A stretch of 64,000 nucleotides of DNA from Chloranthus sessilifolius. Taxonomy: Eukaryota; Streptophyta; Magnoliopsida; Chloranthales; Chloranthaceae. Under the pieces are notes generated by a model. The model was given only the letters and a program-made list of their open reading frames with translations. It searched no databases and was not told the DNA's origin. Below are positions 47,275 to 58,040 of this stretch, piece by piece; the stretch's first letter is position 1; every line of letters starts with the position of its first letter. The stretch lies in the NCBI GenBank assembly GCA_021018995.1, contig CM037587.1, positions 69,521,604 through 69,585,603 on the forward strand, read 5' to 3'. The position numbers and the translations under genes were made by a program.

Positions 47275-48810
47275 ATGCTAGGGACGAGATCTCTCAGCCG
47301 TACTTTAGAGCCTCTTAACCCTGAGTTAGAAAGGGGAAGGAGACTTAGAAGAGACAGGCACACCATAGGAGAGCCCCCAAGAGAATCTGTGACAGCAACT
47401 ATGGGTGAAGAACAACCCAGAACTCTCAAGGAGTTGAATGCTCCGGATGACTATAAATCCCCTTTTAGCATTCAATTTCCTGATGTTCAGGGGATTTATG
47501 AAATAAAAACTTCAATCCTCCAGATGCTGCCCTCTTTCCATGGGCTTAGCAAGGAGGACCCTTACAAGCATATTGACTAGTTCTTGGCCTTGTGCACCAC
47601 TTTTAATATCACTGGTTTGGGACCTGAGGCTACTAGGCTCAGACTCTTTCCCTTCTCTCTGAAGGATAGGGCCAGTACCTGGTTGACCACTCTTCCCAAC
47701 AATAGCATTGCTTCATGGAAAGACCTGCAGACCAAGTTCCTGACCAAATTCTTCCCTGAGACCAAAACTAGCTAATTGAGGAAAGAGATTCTTGCTTTTG
47801 CTCAATCCCCAACTGAGGATTTTAACCAGGCCTGGGATTGGTTTAAAGAAATGCTCAAACAATGCCCCCACCATAAGATCCCAGAGTGGCAGCTTGTACA
47901 AAGCTTCTATAATGGGATTGATGAGAAAAATAGAGATATGGTCGATGCCTCTTGTGGTGGACCCTACATGCACAAGACTGCCGAGGAGGCATGGGAATTG
48001 TTTGAGGTGATTAGTGAGAATGCTTTTTAAAAGCCATCCCTGGCAAGAACTAGTCAGTAATCTGAGTCAAAGGTGGGGCCTGCTGCTGGATCAAGAGGAA
48101 AAGTTTATGAGGTGTCTGGGAACAATGACCTGCAGCAGCAAATGGCAAACCTCTGTATGAAGTTTGACAAATTACTGACTGTGATGCAACCCAGAAGGGC
48201 TGCTCATGTGGCAGAGGCATGTCTGATATGCCAGTCCCCACAGCACACAGTGGAGGAATGTCCATCTGTAGGGCAATTTCCTGAATTGGTTTTGGAACAT
48301 GCTGCTGCTGCTCAATCTTATGGCCAGTAACAATCTGGGGGCTACAACAGACAGCCATATGGACACCAACACCAAAATGCTGGTTACCAATGGAGAGACC
48401 ACCCAAATCTGAGGTGGAGGCAAGACAACTACATGCAGCCCCAACAGATGTTGGCCTTACCACAAAGGCCACAGCAGCAGTTCAATCAAGGGAATGCCCC
48501 TAGGTCTACCTTCCAGTACCAGTAGCAGCCCCATCAGCAACAAAATCAATTGGTTATACCCCACTCTCAGCTAAGAAATGTTTCCTTTGAGGACCAGGTC
48601 TTGACTTCATTGCAAAACCTGGGATCCTTGGCTCAGATTGTGGACTCTCATGGTCAGAGCCTCCAGAAAATGGAAAAACAGATAAGCTAAATTTCAAATG
48701 CCTTAGCTAGGAGAGATGAATGGAGGCTGCCCTGCCAGCCAGTTGCTAACTCCAAGGGTCAATTCTTAATTGAAGATGCTTCCTCAAGTTCTGAGGGAAC
48801 CAATGCTGTG
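47275..48810 (+). pseudogene. gag: D gag
   Basis: The structural protein of the particle. The start at 47275 (MLGTRSLSRT) is chosen because C has the same N-terminus; MGEEQPR at 47401 is an alternative. The capsid domain runs LPSFHGLSKEDPYKHI, FPFSLKDRASTWL, LRKEILAFAQSP, WQLVQSFYNGI (47520-47910). The CCHC zinc knuckle CLICQSPQHTVEEC is at 48220-48261, followed by a Gln/Asn/Pro-rich stretch. In-frame stops at about 47578, 47773, 48028, 48058, 48328, 48523 and 48688 lie in one frame; several could come from CAA or CAG. Confidence 0.9.
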
Positions 48811-50165
48811 ACTACCCTAAGGTTTCGCAGGCTGATAGACAACCAGGTGGGTAACAGAGCAGCAGAGGTCATTCCCACAGATGATGCAAATGATCAGGAT
48901 AGAGATGTGGTTGGAACACAAAGCCAAGAATTGCCTACCACCCTGCAGCAAGAGAAAAATAAAGAGGCTGTAGTTGAGCCTCAACAGGGAGAACAACATG
49001 AAAAAAGAAAGAAACAGAAGTTTAGTCATGGGCTAGCAGCTGAGGAACCAGCAGAACCTCAGCTGCCATTTCCTCAAGCTTTGAATAGCCGTGTCCCTTT
49101 TGATAAAGGGAATGGCCAGATGGAGGAAATGATGGAGACCTTCAGGCAGGTAAAAATCAATTTGCCCCTGCTTGAGGCAATTAAACAGGTCCCAGCCTAT
49201 GTAATGTTCCTGAAAGACCTCTGCACCCAAAAGAGAAAAGCTAGAGACCATGTGTCCAAAAAGGTCTTTGCAACTAATACAGTGAATTCTGTATTTAACA
49301 TATCAATGCCTGAGAAGTTGTAAGATCCAGGGATACCCACTATTCCCTGCGTAATTGGAGACCATACAATTGGAAAAGCCCTTTTAGACCTTGGAGCCAG
49401 TGTTAACCTGTTGCCATACAGTGTATATCTGCAGCTAGGTTTGGGGGAGCTGAAAACTACTCCCATTGTGCTAATGATGGCTGATAGGTCTGAGAGGAGA
49501 CCTCTGGGAATGGTTGAGGATGTCTTAGTGGGGGTGGATAAGTTTTTCTACCCTGCTGACTTCTTAGTTTTGGACATGGGCTGCCGCAATAGCCCAAATC
49601 CCATACCTGTTATATTGGGCAGGCCTTTCGTGGCCACTACCAATGCATGCATTCAATGCAGGTCTGGGATAATGGAGGTAACTTTCGGACATATGAAAGT
49701 TGAGTTGAATGTCTACAACAGTGTAAAGTACCCTCAGATGGACAATAAGGAGAGCTTTGCAGTGGATGTATTAGAGGAAATTGTAGAAGAAGAATTGCCC
49801 ACTCTGCTGGAGTGGGGCAACACTGTCAGGAATTTAGTTAAAATTTGGGACATGGTGGAGGAAGAGAGCCCAGATGTGATACCAAAAGACATGACCACAT
49901 TGAAGTCTACTGTGGGCTTAGTGCAGCATTCCAGTTGGAAACCTACATTGCTGCCTCTTCCTCCAACCTCCAATGCACCAATTTTGCCATCCACCCTACA
50001 AGCCCCCGATCTGGAACTCAAGAAGCTTCCAGAAACATTAAAATATGCCTTCCTTGAGAAAGGTGATAAGCTTCCTGTGATTATCTCTTCCTCTCTTACC
50101 AGTGAGCAGGAAGAGGAATTACTAACAGTTTTGAGGAAGCACAAGAAGGCAATTGGTTGGGCCAT
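48811..50165 (+). pseudogene. pol: D protease and linkers
   Basis: A charged linker (48811-49080) leads to FDKGNGQMEEMMETFRQVK and the aspartic protease: IGKALLDLGASVNLLPYSVY (49366-49430), MADRSERRPLGMVEDVLVGV, PVILGRPFVATTNACIQCRSG. One stop at 49321 precedes it; the frame from 49411 to 50571 is open through the start of RT. DLGAS in place of the retroviral DTG/DSG is what this Athila-like group shows. Confidence 0.9.
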
Positions 50166-51640
50166 TGCCGATCTGGGAGGAATAGATGCATCAATCTGTA
50201 TGCACAGGATTCATCTTGAGGAGGGAGCACTATCCTCCAGGGAAATGCAGAGGAAGTTAAATCCTCACATGCAGGAAGTGGTCCTCAAGGAGATCATCAA
50301 ATTGCTAGATGCAGGGGTGATTTACCCCATCTCTGATTCTAACTGGGTGGCACCTATCCAAGTGGTGCCCAAGAAATCTGGCATAATAGTGATTAAAATA
50401 GAAACTGGAGAGTTGAGACCAGCCTGGGAGACCACTGGCTGGAGAGTATGCATTGATTATAGGATGCTCAACTCTAAGACCAGAAAGGACCATTTCCCTC
50501 TCCCCTTCTTTGATCAAATTTTGGACAAATTGGCTGGAAAAGCTTTTTACTGTTTTCTTGATGGGTACTAAGGGTACAACCAAATCCTTGTGCATCCTTA
50601 AGACCAAGAGAAAACCACCTTTACCTATCCTTTTGGCACCTTTGCTTACAGAAGGATGCCTTTTGGGCTTTGTAATGCACCAGCCACTTTTCAGAGGTGT
50701 ATGTATGTCATATTCTCTGATATGATTGACAAATTTTTGGAGATTTTTATGGATGATTTTTCTTTCTATGGGGACAGTTTTGGCCAGTGTCTCCAACACC
50801 TCAGCCTAGTTTTGCAAAGATGTGAGGAGACCAATCTGGTCTTAAGCTGGGACAAGAGCCACTTCATGGTAACACAAGGCATTGTGTTGGTCCATGTAGT
50901 CTCTAAAGAAGGGCTTGAGGTAGACAAGGCTAAAGTTGACCTCATTGCCAATTTGCCCCCTCCAAAAATAGTCAAACAAATCAGATCTTTCCTTGGGCAT
51001 GCAGGATTTTACAGGAGGATCATTAAGGACTTCAGCAAAATTGCTAAGCCATTGTGCCACCTGCTCTGCCAGGATGTGCCCTTTGACTTTTCTGCTGAAT
51101 GTCTTAAAGCTTTTGAAACATTGAAAATATGCCTCACCTCTGCCCCTGTACTCCAAACACCAGACTATACCCTGCCTTTTGAGCTGATATGTGATGCATT
51201 AGACTTGGCAATAGGTGCTTTTTTTGGGCCAAAGAAAGGAAAAGCTGCCTGTGGTCAATGCTTATGTCAGCAAATCACTTGCTGAAGCTCAGCTGAACTA
51301 TACCACAACTGAGAAAGAGCTTCTGGCTGTGGTTTATGCTATTGATAAATTTAGAGCCTATCTACTAGGATCTAAAACTGTAATCTTCACTGACCATTTA
51401 GCATTGAAGTACCTATTGTCCAAGAGAGATGCTAAGCCTAGGCTGATTAGATGGATACTCCTACCGCAGGAGTTTGAAATTGAAATGAAGGACAAAAAGG
51501 GTGTGGAGAATGTGGTGGCTGACCACTTGTGCAGAATTTTCTTGAAGAAATGCCATGATGATCCTACAAATGATGCCTTCCCGGATGAGCAATTATTTGC
51601 CATCCAATCCTTGGTCCCTTGGTTTGCACACATTGTCAAT
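50166..51640 (+). pseudogene. pol: D reverse transcriptase and RNase H
   Basis: RT blocks in order: MHRIHLEEGALSSREMQRK, VIYPISDSNWVAPIQVVPKK, GWRVCIDYRMLNSKT, CFLDGY, a stop at 50569-50571, a second stop near 50600, MPFGLCNAPATFQRCM and the intact active site FMDD (50746-50757). The connection is FLGHAGFYRRIIKDF. RNase H follows (LICDALDLAIGAFF, YTTTEKELLAVVYAIDKF, FTDHLALKYLL, VADHLCR). A frameshift sits in a run of seven T near 51220. Confidence 0.92.
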
Positions 51641-52812
51641 TATCTAGTTATAGGAAAGATTCCTGCCCACTGGACCAAAATAGACAAAGACCTATTTTTC
51701 TCAAAGGTCAAATATTTTTTTTGGGAGGAACCTTGCCTATACAAGTACTGTGCAGACCAAATCATCCGAAGATGTGTTCCCGAGAGTGATGTCCCCAGTA
51801 TTCTGGCCATGTGCCATGAAAATGCCTATGGAGGCCACTTTAGTGGGAGAAAAACAACTGACAAGGTTCTACTTCTTTATTCAAGATGCATATACACCTT
51901 TATAAGGCATGTGAGATGTCAAAAATTAGGAGGGTTGTCAAAAGAAATTCAATGCCTTTGCAGCCCATCCTTGTTGTAGAACTGTTTGATGTATGGGGTA
52001 TAGACTTCATGGGCCCCTTTCCTCCTTCTAATGGTTATCTGTTCATCTTAGTGGCAGTGGACTATGTCTCCAAATGGGTAGAAGCCATTGCCACTAGAAC
52101 CAATGACAACCAGGTGGTCCTCAAATTTATAAGGCAGCACATTTTCTCCAGATTTGGAACCCCTAGAGCTATTATCAGTGATGGGGGTAGCCATTTCTGC
52201 AACAGAAATTTCGAGAGCTTGCTCAAGAAATATTCTGTGACCCATAGGATTGCTACTCCCTACCACCCACAGACAAGTGGGCAAGTTGAAATTTCTAATA
52301 GGGAGATTAAGCACATCCTTGAGAAAATTGTAAGGACTGACAGGAGAGATTGGGCCGATAAACTGAATGATGCACTGTGGGCTTATAGGACTGCCTATAA
52401 GACTCCCATTGGAATGTCCCCATTCAGACTGGTCTATGGCAAAGCTTGCCATCTCCCAGTAGAGTTAGAACACAAGGCCTATTGGGCCATTAAGAATTTA
52501 AATATGAACCTAACTTTTACTGGTCATCACAGGCCATTGCAGCTGTCTGAATTGGATGAGCTAAGGATGGATGCTTACACCAATGCTAGGATCTACAAGG
52601 AACGGTCCAAAGCTTTCTTTGACAAGGGCTTGCTGAGAAAAAGCCTCATACCTGGTGGTAAGGTTTGGTTATTCAACTCCAAACTAAAATTCTTTCCTGG
52701 CAAATTAAAATCCAGATGGGAAGGTCCCTATATTGTCTTAAATGTTTCCCCATCTGGTGCTGTGGAAGTCCAGGATCCCAAATCTGGGCGAACCTTCAAA
52801 GTGAATGGTTAG
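51641..52812 (+). pseudogene. pol: D integrase with GPY module
   Basis: The zinc-binding part is damaged: [12 protein letters not shown] is followed by a frameshift and small deletion near 51870-51900. The catalytic core is intact: D in GIDFMGPF, D in IISDGGSHF and E in [12 protein letters not shown], with 58 and 35 residues between them, the classic DDE spacing. [20 protein letters not shown] follows, then the C-terminal [16 protein letters not shown] and RWEGPY module. Pol ends at the TAG after VNG. Confidence 0.92.
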
Positions 52813-53493
52813 AGGCTTAAGCCTTGTATTGAAAAACCTGCTGACCCTATGACCACTATTCATTTTCATTGGACCCCTACCTCTACCTGACCCACAGTTG
52901 TGTCCATGTTGTACTATACTACTTTTGTTTCTTCAATAATTTTTAGGAAATTGTAGTGTTTATGTGGAGTCTGAATATGTTGAGCTTGATAGAGTTTATG
53001 TGGGATTGGTATGATTTCTTCTTCTTCTGCAAATTTTTGATTTTAGAATTGAATGCCTATTGTTTGAATATTTTTGATGAGTATGCCGCACTACCTGTAT
53101 TGCCCCTGTTTGGTACTAAGCCCTCACACATTACAAATTGAGTTTTGGGAAGCTCTCGCGCAACTCACATAGAACATTTATTTCGTGATCACGAGCTTCA
53201 ACAAATGCTGCAGAGTCTCTCGCGCACTTCAAGCCCCAACATCCATAATCGCGAGATTCAGTTATCTCGTGATCCCCTTGCCCAGCTGCGCGAGTCAAAT
53301 GCATTTGTCATTTCCCACGCTGATTGCTGGGACTTTACGTTTCCCAACTCCCTCTCAATTAATTGCGGCGACCTGGATGTTATTCCACCACTTCATCTTC
53401 CACCGTCCTCGTCTTTAAATACACAGGGAGCCCCTTTCATATTCATCGCATCCTTTCTCCTCTCACCCTAGCGGTCCTTCCCTACTCCTAACA
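52813..53493 (+). promoter_or_regulatory. D pol-ORF3 spacer with CTCGCG array and TATA-like box
   Basis: After pol comes about 330 bp of AT-rich noncoding DNA. From 53152 to 53300 there is a second, shorter CTCGCG-type array (CTCGCGCAAC, CTCGCGCACTTC, ATCGCGAGA, GCGCGAG and decayed ATCTCGTGATC). TTTAAATA at 53414-53421 follows, 73 bp before the ORF3 ATG. The layout repeats that of the D LTR promoter, suggesting a separate ORF3 transcript. Confidence 0.5.
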
Positions 53494-53736
53494 ATGGCAG
53501 ATGACAAGCCTAATGCGCTGCCTAACAAGTTTTACCCAATGTGGTTGGACCCGGCACCACCTAAAGAGCTGGATCCCCTACAACCCCTCTGGAATGAGTA
53601 CGAGGCGGTTCAGCAGCTCATGGCTAAGGAGGAGGAGGAAAAGCTCCAGCCACAGCATAAAAAGCAAAAGATAGAACCATCCCCTGCCCCCTCCACTCCA
53701 CCCCCTCCCCCACCTTCTCAACCCCCTCACCCCTGA
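53494..53736 (+). CDS. ORF3 of element D, 80-residue conserved small protein
   Basis: An open frame starting MADDKPNALPNKFYPMWLDP, then PLQPLWNEYEAVQQLMAKEEEE, a Lys/Gln segment KPQHKKQK-like in composition and a proline-rich end. The N-terminal 50 residues align closely with the decayed C ORF3, which keeps W-L-D-P, the L-W-x-EYE block, a charged helix and a proline tail. No signal peptide or membrane segment is visible, so it does not look like an envelope protein. It could be a small acidic-helix adaptor or a remnant of a longer downstream ORF. Function unknown. Confidence 0.6.
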   Translation: MADDKPNALPNKFYPMWLDPAPPKELDPLQPLWNEYEAVQQLMAKEEEEKLQPQHKKQKIEPSPAPSTPPPPPPSQPPHP

Positions 53737-53921
53737 TCCCTCTCTCCCTTCTTCTCCCTTTTTGTAATTTTCCTTTTTTCTTTTAATGAAATTTTCTTTT
53801 CCTGTTATTCTGTACAGTTCTCTGTTTTTGGTTGTTTTCTTTCTTGATGTTTCCTTTTATTATGCCCTTAATAAATCTGCTGCACAGACACCTTTGAACC
53901 AGTGACGACACTGCTCCTCAT

Positions 53922-53936
53922 AGGTTTGGGGGTGTG
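53922..53936 (+). promoter_or_regulatory. Second polypurine-tract copy in D
   Basis: A 15-nt exact copy of the tract at the 3' LTR, about 1.66 kb upstream of it. C has an identical pair and B a near-identical one at the same relative place. Confidence 0.6.
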
Positions 53937-55584
53937 GCAGGCCGACCCTGCCAATGGAATAGTTAACCTAAGTGCAGCAGAGTCATCTGAGTAATATGGA
54001 AATGGATCTATGTTCACTTAAGAATCATGACAAATAAGAAATTTAAAATTTTTACAAACTTTAGACATTATAAACTTTTAATATTTAACATTTCCATGAT
54101 GATAGCACCAAGGAAACTCACTTGTATCAGCACTTAGTGAATCATTAGAGAGAGAAAAAGGTGAGGGCATACTTAAAAGTTCAAAGGAAGACCATAACCA
54201 GTGAGAATTGGGCCTATAAAATTTTTTTTTCCATCCTTTCAGGAGTGACTAAGGCAATTTCTTCTAGTTCTAAGGACTGGCTGAGTCACTGTGCTCACTA
54301 GAAGTTAGGCAACTGAAAGTTGAAACAACTGACAACACTCATGAAACTTAGGAAAGGATCAAGGCCTTCTCTTGGACAGTTTGAGCCTAATAAGACCAAC
54401 CCTAAAGCAACTGCCCTTGTCCATAACCCTTTGAGCTTTAAATCCTAAATTTCTTCAAATTACACCTGAGTACTTGTACTTGAACCTATGAACCTGATTC
54501 AGTCTACCCTCACTCTGAGAATTCAGAAGGTAAAGCAGAAAGAGTTGAAAATGGACTAGCTATGGTGAACATTAGGTGAATGGAGAAGAAGTATCTCAAA
54601 ATACTGGCAGTATGGTAACTAAGAACATGGTGGCATTTCAGAAAAGCAAAATAAAAATAAAAAGAAGAAAATTCCATAAAAAAGAAACAAAAACAATAAT
54701 GAAGAGGAGCAAGAGAGGAGTCAAAGAAGAACATTCTTTTGGAAAATCGAAATCAAGTAGAGAAACTGATCACTTCAAATCTGAAAATCTCAAAGAAGAA
54801 GAAAGGAGCTGAATTCAAGAAGGTGAAGTCATGAACCACCTCCTTCACTTACTGATTTCTCAATTTTGAACCCCTTTTCAACCTTCCATTCTTTTTAACC
54901 CCATTCCATAAGCCACATTCCAACCCAGTTAAAAGTCCTTGTGATCCAAAGTTGAGTGAGCTGTCATGTGGAGATAAAGAGTTATCCAATCTATGGTGAG
55001 GATCTATCAATGATGTCAGCACTTAAGAGCTATGCCTATGCTCATGCTTACAGACCCATTTGGGTGATGTAACTGCTCTTGAGCCTGTGAGAAAATGAAC
55101 CCCTCAACAAGACCCTTATGAGAGTATGCCCTGAAAAGTTTTGGGTCTGAACTTGAATGCATTATGTATGACCTTTATCCTAATTTTTAATCTGATGATG
55201 AGCTCAGTGCTGGCACACACTTGTGCAGTTTTTTGTGGTTGTACACTTATTGGAAATGTTGTGCATTCACGAGAAGTTTACGCTGTTTAAATTACTGTGC
55301 AACCAATGGATTAAATTTCTTTTATGTTTACTAATTCAAGAGTAAACTAAGTCTGCTCCTTGGCTACTCACTTGATGATATTGCATTTTTGTTAACTGTT
55401 CCATTGAAAAGTTTGTGGGTGTCTTCACTGAAAACCCTCAGGAGACTTCACTCCTCCACTAGGGATCACCGAGGGGTTTAAAGGGCTTGGTACATATGCT
55501 AAATGTATTCGTGCTCCCTACGAAAGTGGCATTTAATTTTTATAGTATATTTAATGTAGCTTTGCTAAGGGACTAGCAAAGATT

Positions 55585-55597
55585 AGGTTTGGGGGTG
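55585..55597 (+). promoter_or_regulatory. Polypurine tract of D
   Basis: AGGTTTGGGGGTG directly precedes the 3' LTR start TGTTAAGACC, where plus-strand DNA synthesis would be primed. Confidence 0.8.
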
Positions 55598-58040
55598 TGT
55601 TAAGACCTGAAAAGTACCACTTTTCACCCCTTAACTTAACCTTTGATTAGACCCTTAGCCATCAAATAAGTTCTTGTTAAGTGTTTTATGTAGGTAATAA
55701 TCAGCAGTGAAACAAGGCCAGGAATCCTGCTAAGGAGCCTGTTTTTGCACCAGAAGTCCCTCAGAAGGATGGACTCTAAATCCGCACTGAATGAGCCTCA
55801 CGCAATTCAACCGAGCTCAAGACTTTACAACAACTACGCACATCTCTCATGAAGCTCATGAGTAGACATAGCCTCATGCAGCTCATAGTGCACCTCTCTT
55901 AACCTAGCGCAATGCGTAACCATCGAGGGAGAGAGCTTCAGAGACTCCTCACATTGCTTGGGCAAGGGCCGTGGGATGCAATTATCAGAAGAGAACTCAC
56001 ACAGTTCTCACGCCATTCAAGAAGAAAGCATCCTCGCAAAGATCAGTCAAGACATGAAACCTTACGCAGTTCAGAACTCATTAAAGCCTCGCGAGGATAC
56101 TCGCGAAGTTCATTGAAGAGAAGTGCTCACGAAGTTCTTGCGCTACTCAAATTTGTCCTCGCGAAGATCAACCCAGCGAACGCACAGCTACCTCGCGACT
56201 GCTTGAACTCCAACCCCACGATTCTGAGGCTTCGATGTCTACTCAACCTCACGACTACCTGAAGAGCAAGCCAAGGCAACCTCGCAACGGTTGAATCTTT
56301 AATGTCAAACCATCCCCGCGAAGAGCAAGAGCTACCACGTGACAAGTCTGGGGAGCAATGGCTACCTAGCGAAGCTCTGAACTTCAACTTCCATCCCTTC
56401 AGTAGAGGACCTTTTGGGAATTTCCAGCGATTAGGGCATGCACTCCCACGCTCAAATCTCTGTGCACGCGCCCCAAGGCATCCAAGGATCACTATTTGGC
56501 CATGTGGCATCGTTAAAATTAGGGTTTCCTAACCCTAATGCGTTGTCACACCACTGTTATATAAACCCATACTTAGCTTAGGTTTGAAGATCTTGGAATA
56601 GCTGGGAACACATCTCATTTCTTGGAGACTTGATCTGAGATCATTTTTCTTTTCTTTTTGTAGTTGTAAGTAGTTTTCTTTTTCTTTTACTTTCTCTCCA
56701 TAGCCTAGCACTTGCTGGCTATGTCTTTGTATGCTTTTTGAACTAGATCAATGGAAGTTTTGTAATAGGATTTGTACTCTGTAAGATTTGTGTTTGAATG
56801 TGAGATGCTCTGTGCAAGGCTGCTGCCTTGTGATCCGCCATTGCTTTGGCTATGATTCAAAGCAATGGAGGACTGATTCTAAGGGCCACTCAAATCCAAG
56901 TGACCTGTGTGTCTGGGCTATCATGGTCATATACAGCCTTAGCCCCACCATAGGACCCAATAGATCTGGAATCCCCATGGGAGCTTGAGCTGGTAGCCTT
57001 GTGACCATGGTGGTGGCAGCGATATTCTTGTTTTGTCTTGGGCTCCGTGAGGAGGATAGCCTCTGGGATAGTCTGTGAGCATTCAAGTGGATAGGTTATA
57101 GCCTTAGGGTGATTCTAATCCACCGATCCAAGATGGATCTTTCTTCCTTACACCTGAGCTTGTAGAAGCTTGGTGGGAGATTATACAGAGGCAGACTCCC
57201 CTATATTTGTAAAGATCCACTATCAGATGTTAGATCTGATCTGGTTACAGAGATTGTAGGCTTGTGGCTGGACCATTGTAGCTTCACTCAAGCAATGTAC
57301 AGCTAGATCGAAGGTTGTACTCAATCTCTTGTTGGTTCTATGTGTCCGGGCTATCATGGCCCTATACAGCCTGGCCCCACACATAGAGCTTTAGAGGTTG
57401 AGGTTCCCTATGGATTCTTGAACTAGTAGCCTGGATGAAATAGTGCCTACAATGATTAAGTTGTTTTGACCCATCCCTGGATTGTGGTTCCCCTATGGGA
57501 TAGTCTGTGACCATTTGAGTGGACAGGTTATAACCTTAAGGGATTGAATCATGGCAGAGAGATGGGTTGGATTCTTTCTCCTCAGTGGTGATAACGTAGC
57601 CATTGGACAGGATTTCTATAACGTCAGATCTGAATCTGAGTTACAAAGCTCCTCTGATCTAAGCTCAATAACATACTTCTCACCCTTTTGTATTTATTCT
57701 CCACACTCCATCCATCCTCTCAACCCTTTCTGTAGTTTAGACATTAGGTTACCTTAGAATACCTAGAATAAGTGACCTTAAACTCCCCTCCTTTTAGGGA
57801 TCTGCCGGATCAGAGTCGATCCGGAGGGACTACTAGAGATGGCTCCTTGGAGTCAGAGATCACCTCTTCTGTGGGACAAACTCTTACTTATCAAAACTTG
57901 CCACAATGGACCCTGTATCTTGCAGGTCTAGGATTTCTTAGTTGTGCTGATTCCATCCCCTGTTTTACTCTTTCTTTGATTTTTAAATTACTTTTACCAC
58001 CAACCAATAAAGCAAGCACACACTTAGAAATCCACCAACA
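55598..58040 (+). repeat. 3' LTR of element D
   Basis: Colinear with 44452-46911. The inverted repeat is intact here (TGAAAAGT/ACTTTTCA, 55608-55626). CTCGCG array about 55800-56340, with more CG decay than in the 5' copy, TATATAAA at 56558-56565, hairpins at 57068-57099 and 57500-57531. Followed by GTTAA. Confidence 0.97.

Larger units (their letters stand above)
53737..55597 (+). other. D noncoding 3' region with two polypurine-like tracts
   Basis: A T-rich end with TTTTAATGAAATTTT (53770-53800) could end the ORF3 transcript. AGGTTTGGGGGTGTG is at 53922-53936 and, identically, at 55585-55599, where it overlaps the first bases of the 3' LTR. The 1.65 kb between them aligns with A, B and C. 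Conserved blocks are near 54360, 54490-54550, 54945-55100 and 55430-55510. No shared ORF is seen. Confidence 0.7.
44452..58040 (+). mobile_element. Element D: complete Athila-type retrotransposon in G
   Basis: D is 13.6 kb with LTRs of 2460 and 2443 bp, TSD GTTAA (44447-44451 and 58041-58045), a tRNA-Asp-type primer site, gag-pol, ORF3, a conserved noncoding region and a polypurine tract. The first 125 bp of its LTRs differ at about 3 positions by eye, so it is the youngest complete element here. Pol keeps its catalytic residues but has about ten in-frame stops and two or more frameshifts, so D is not autonomous as read. Confidence 0.97.

Noticed and set aside
53494..53736. D ORF3 as an envelope gene
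   Set aside because: Too short, with no signal peptide, transmembrane segment or cysteine pattern.
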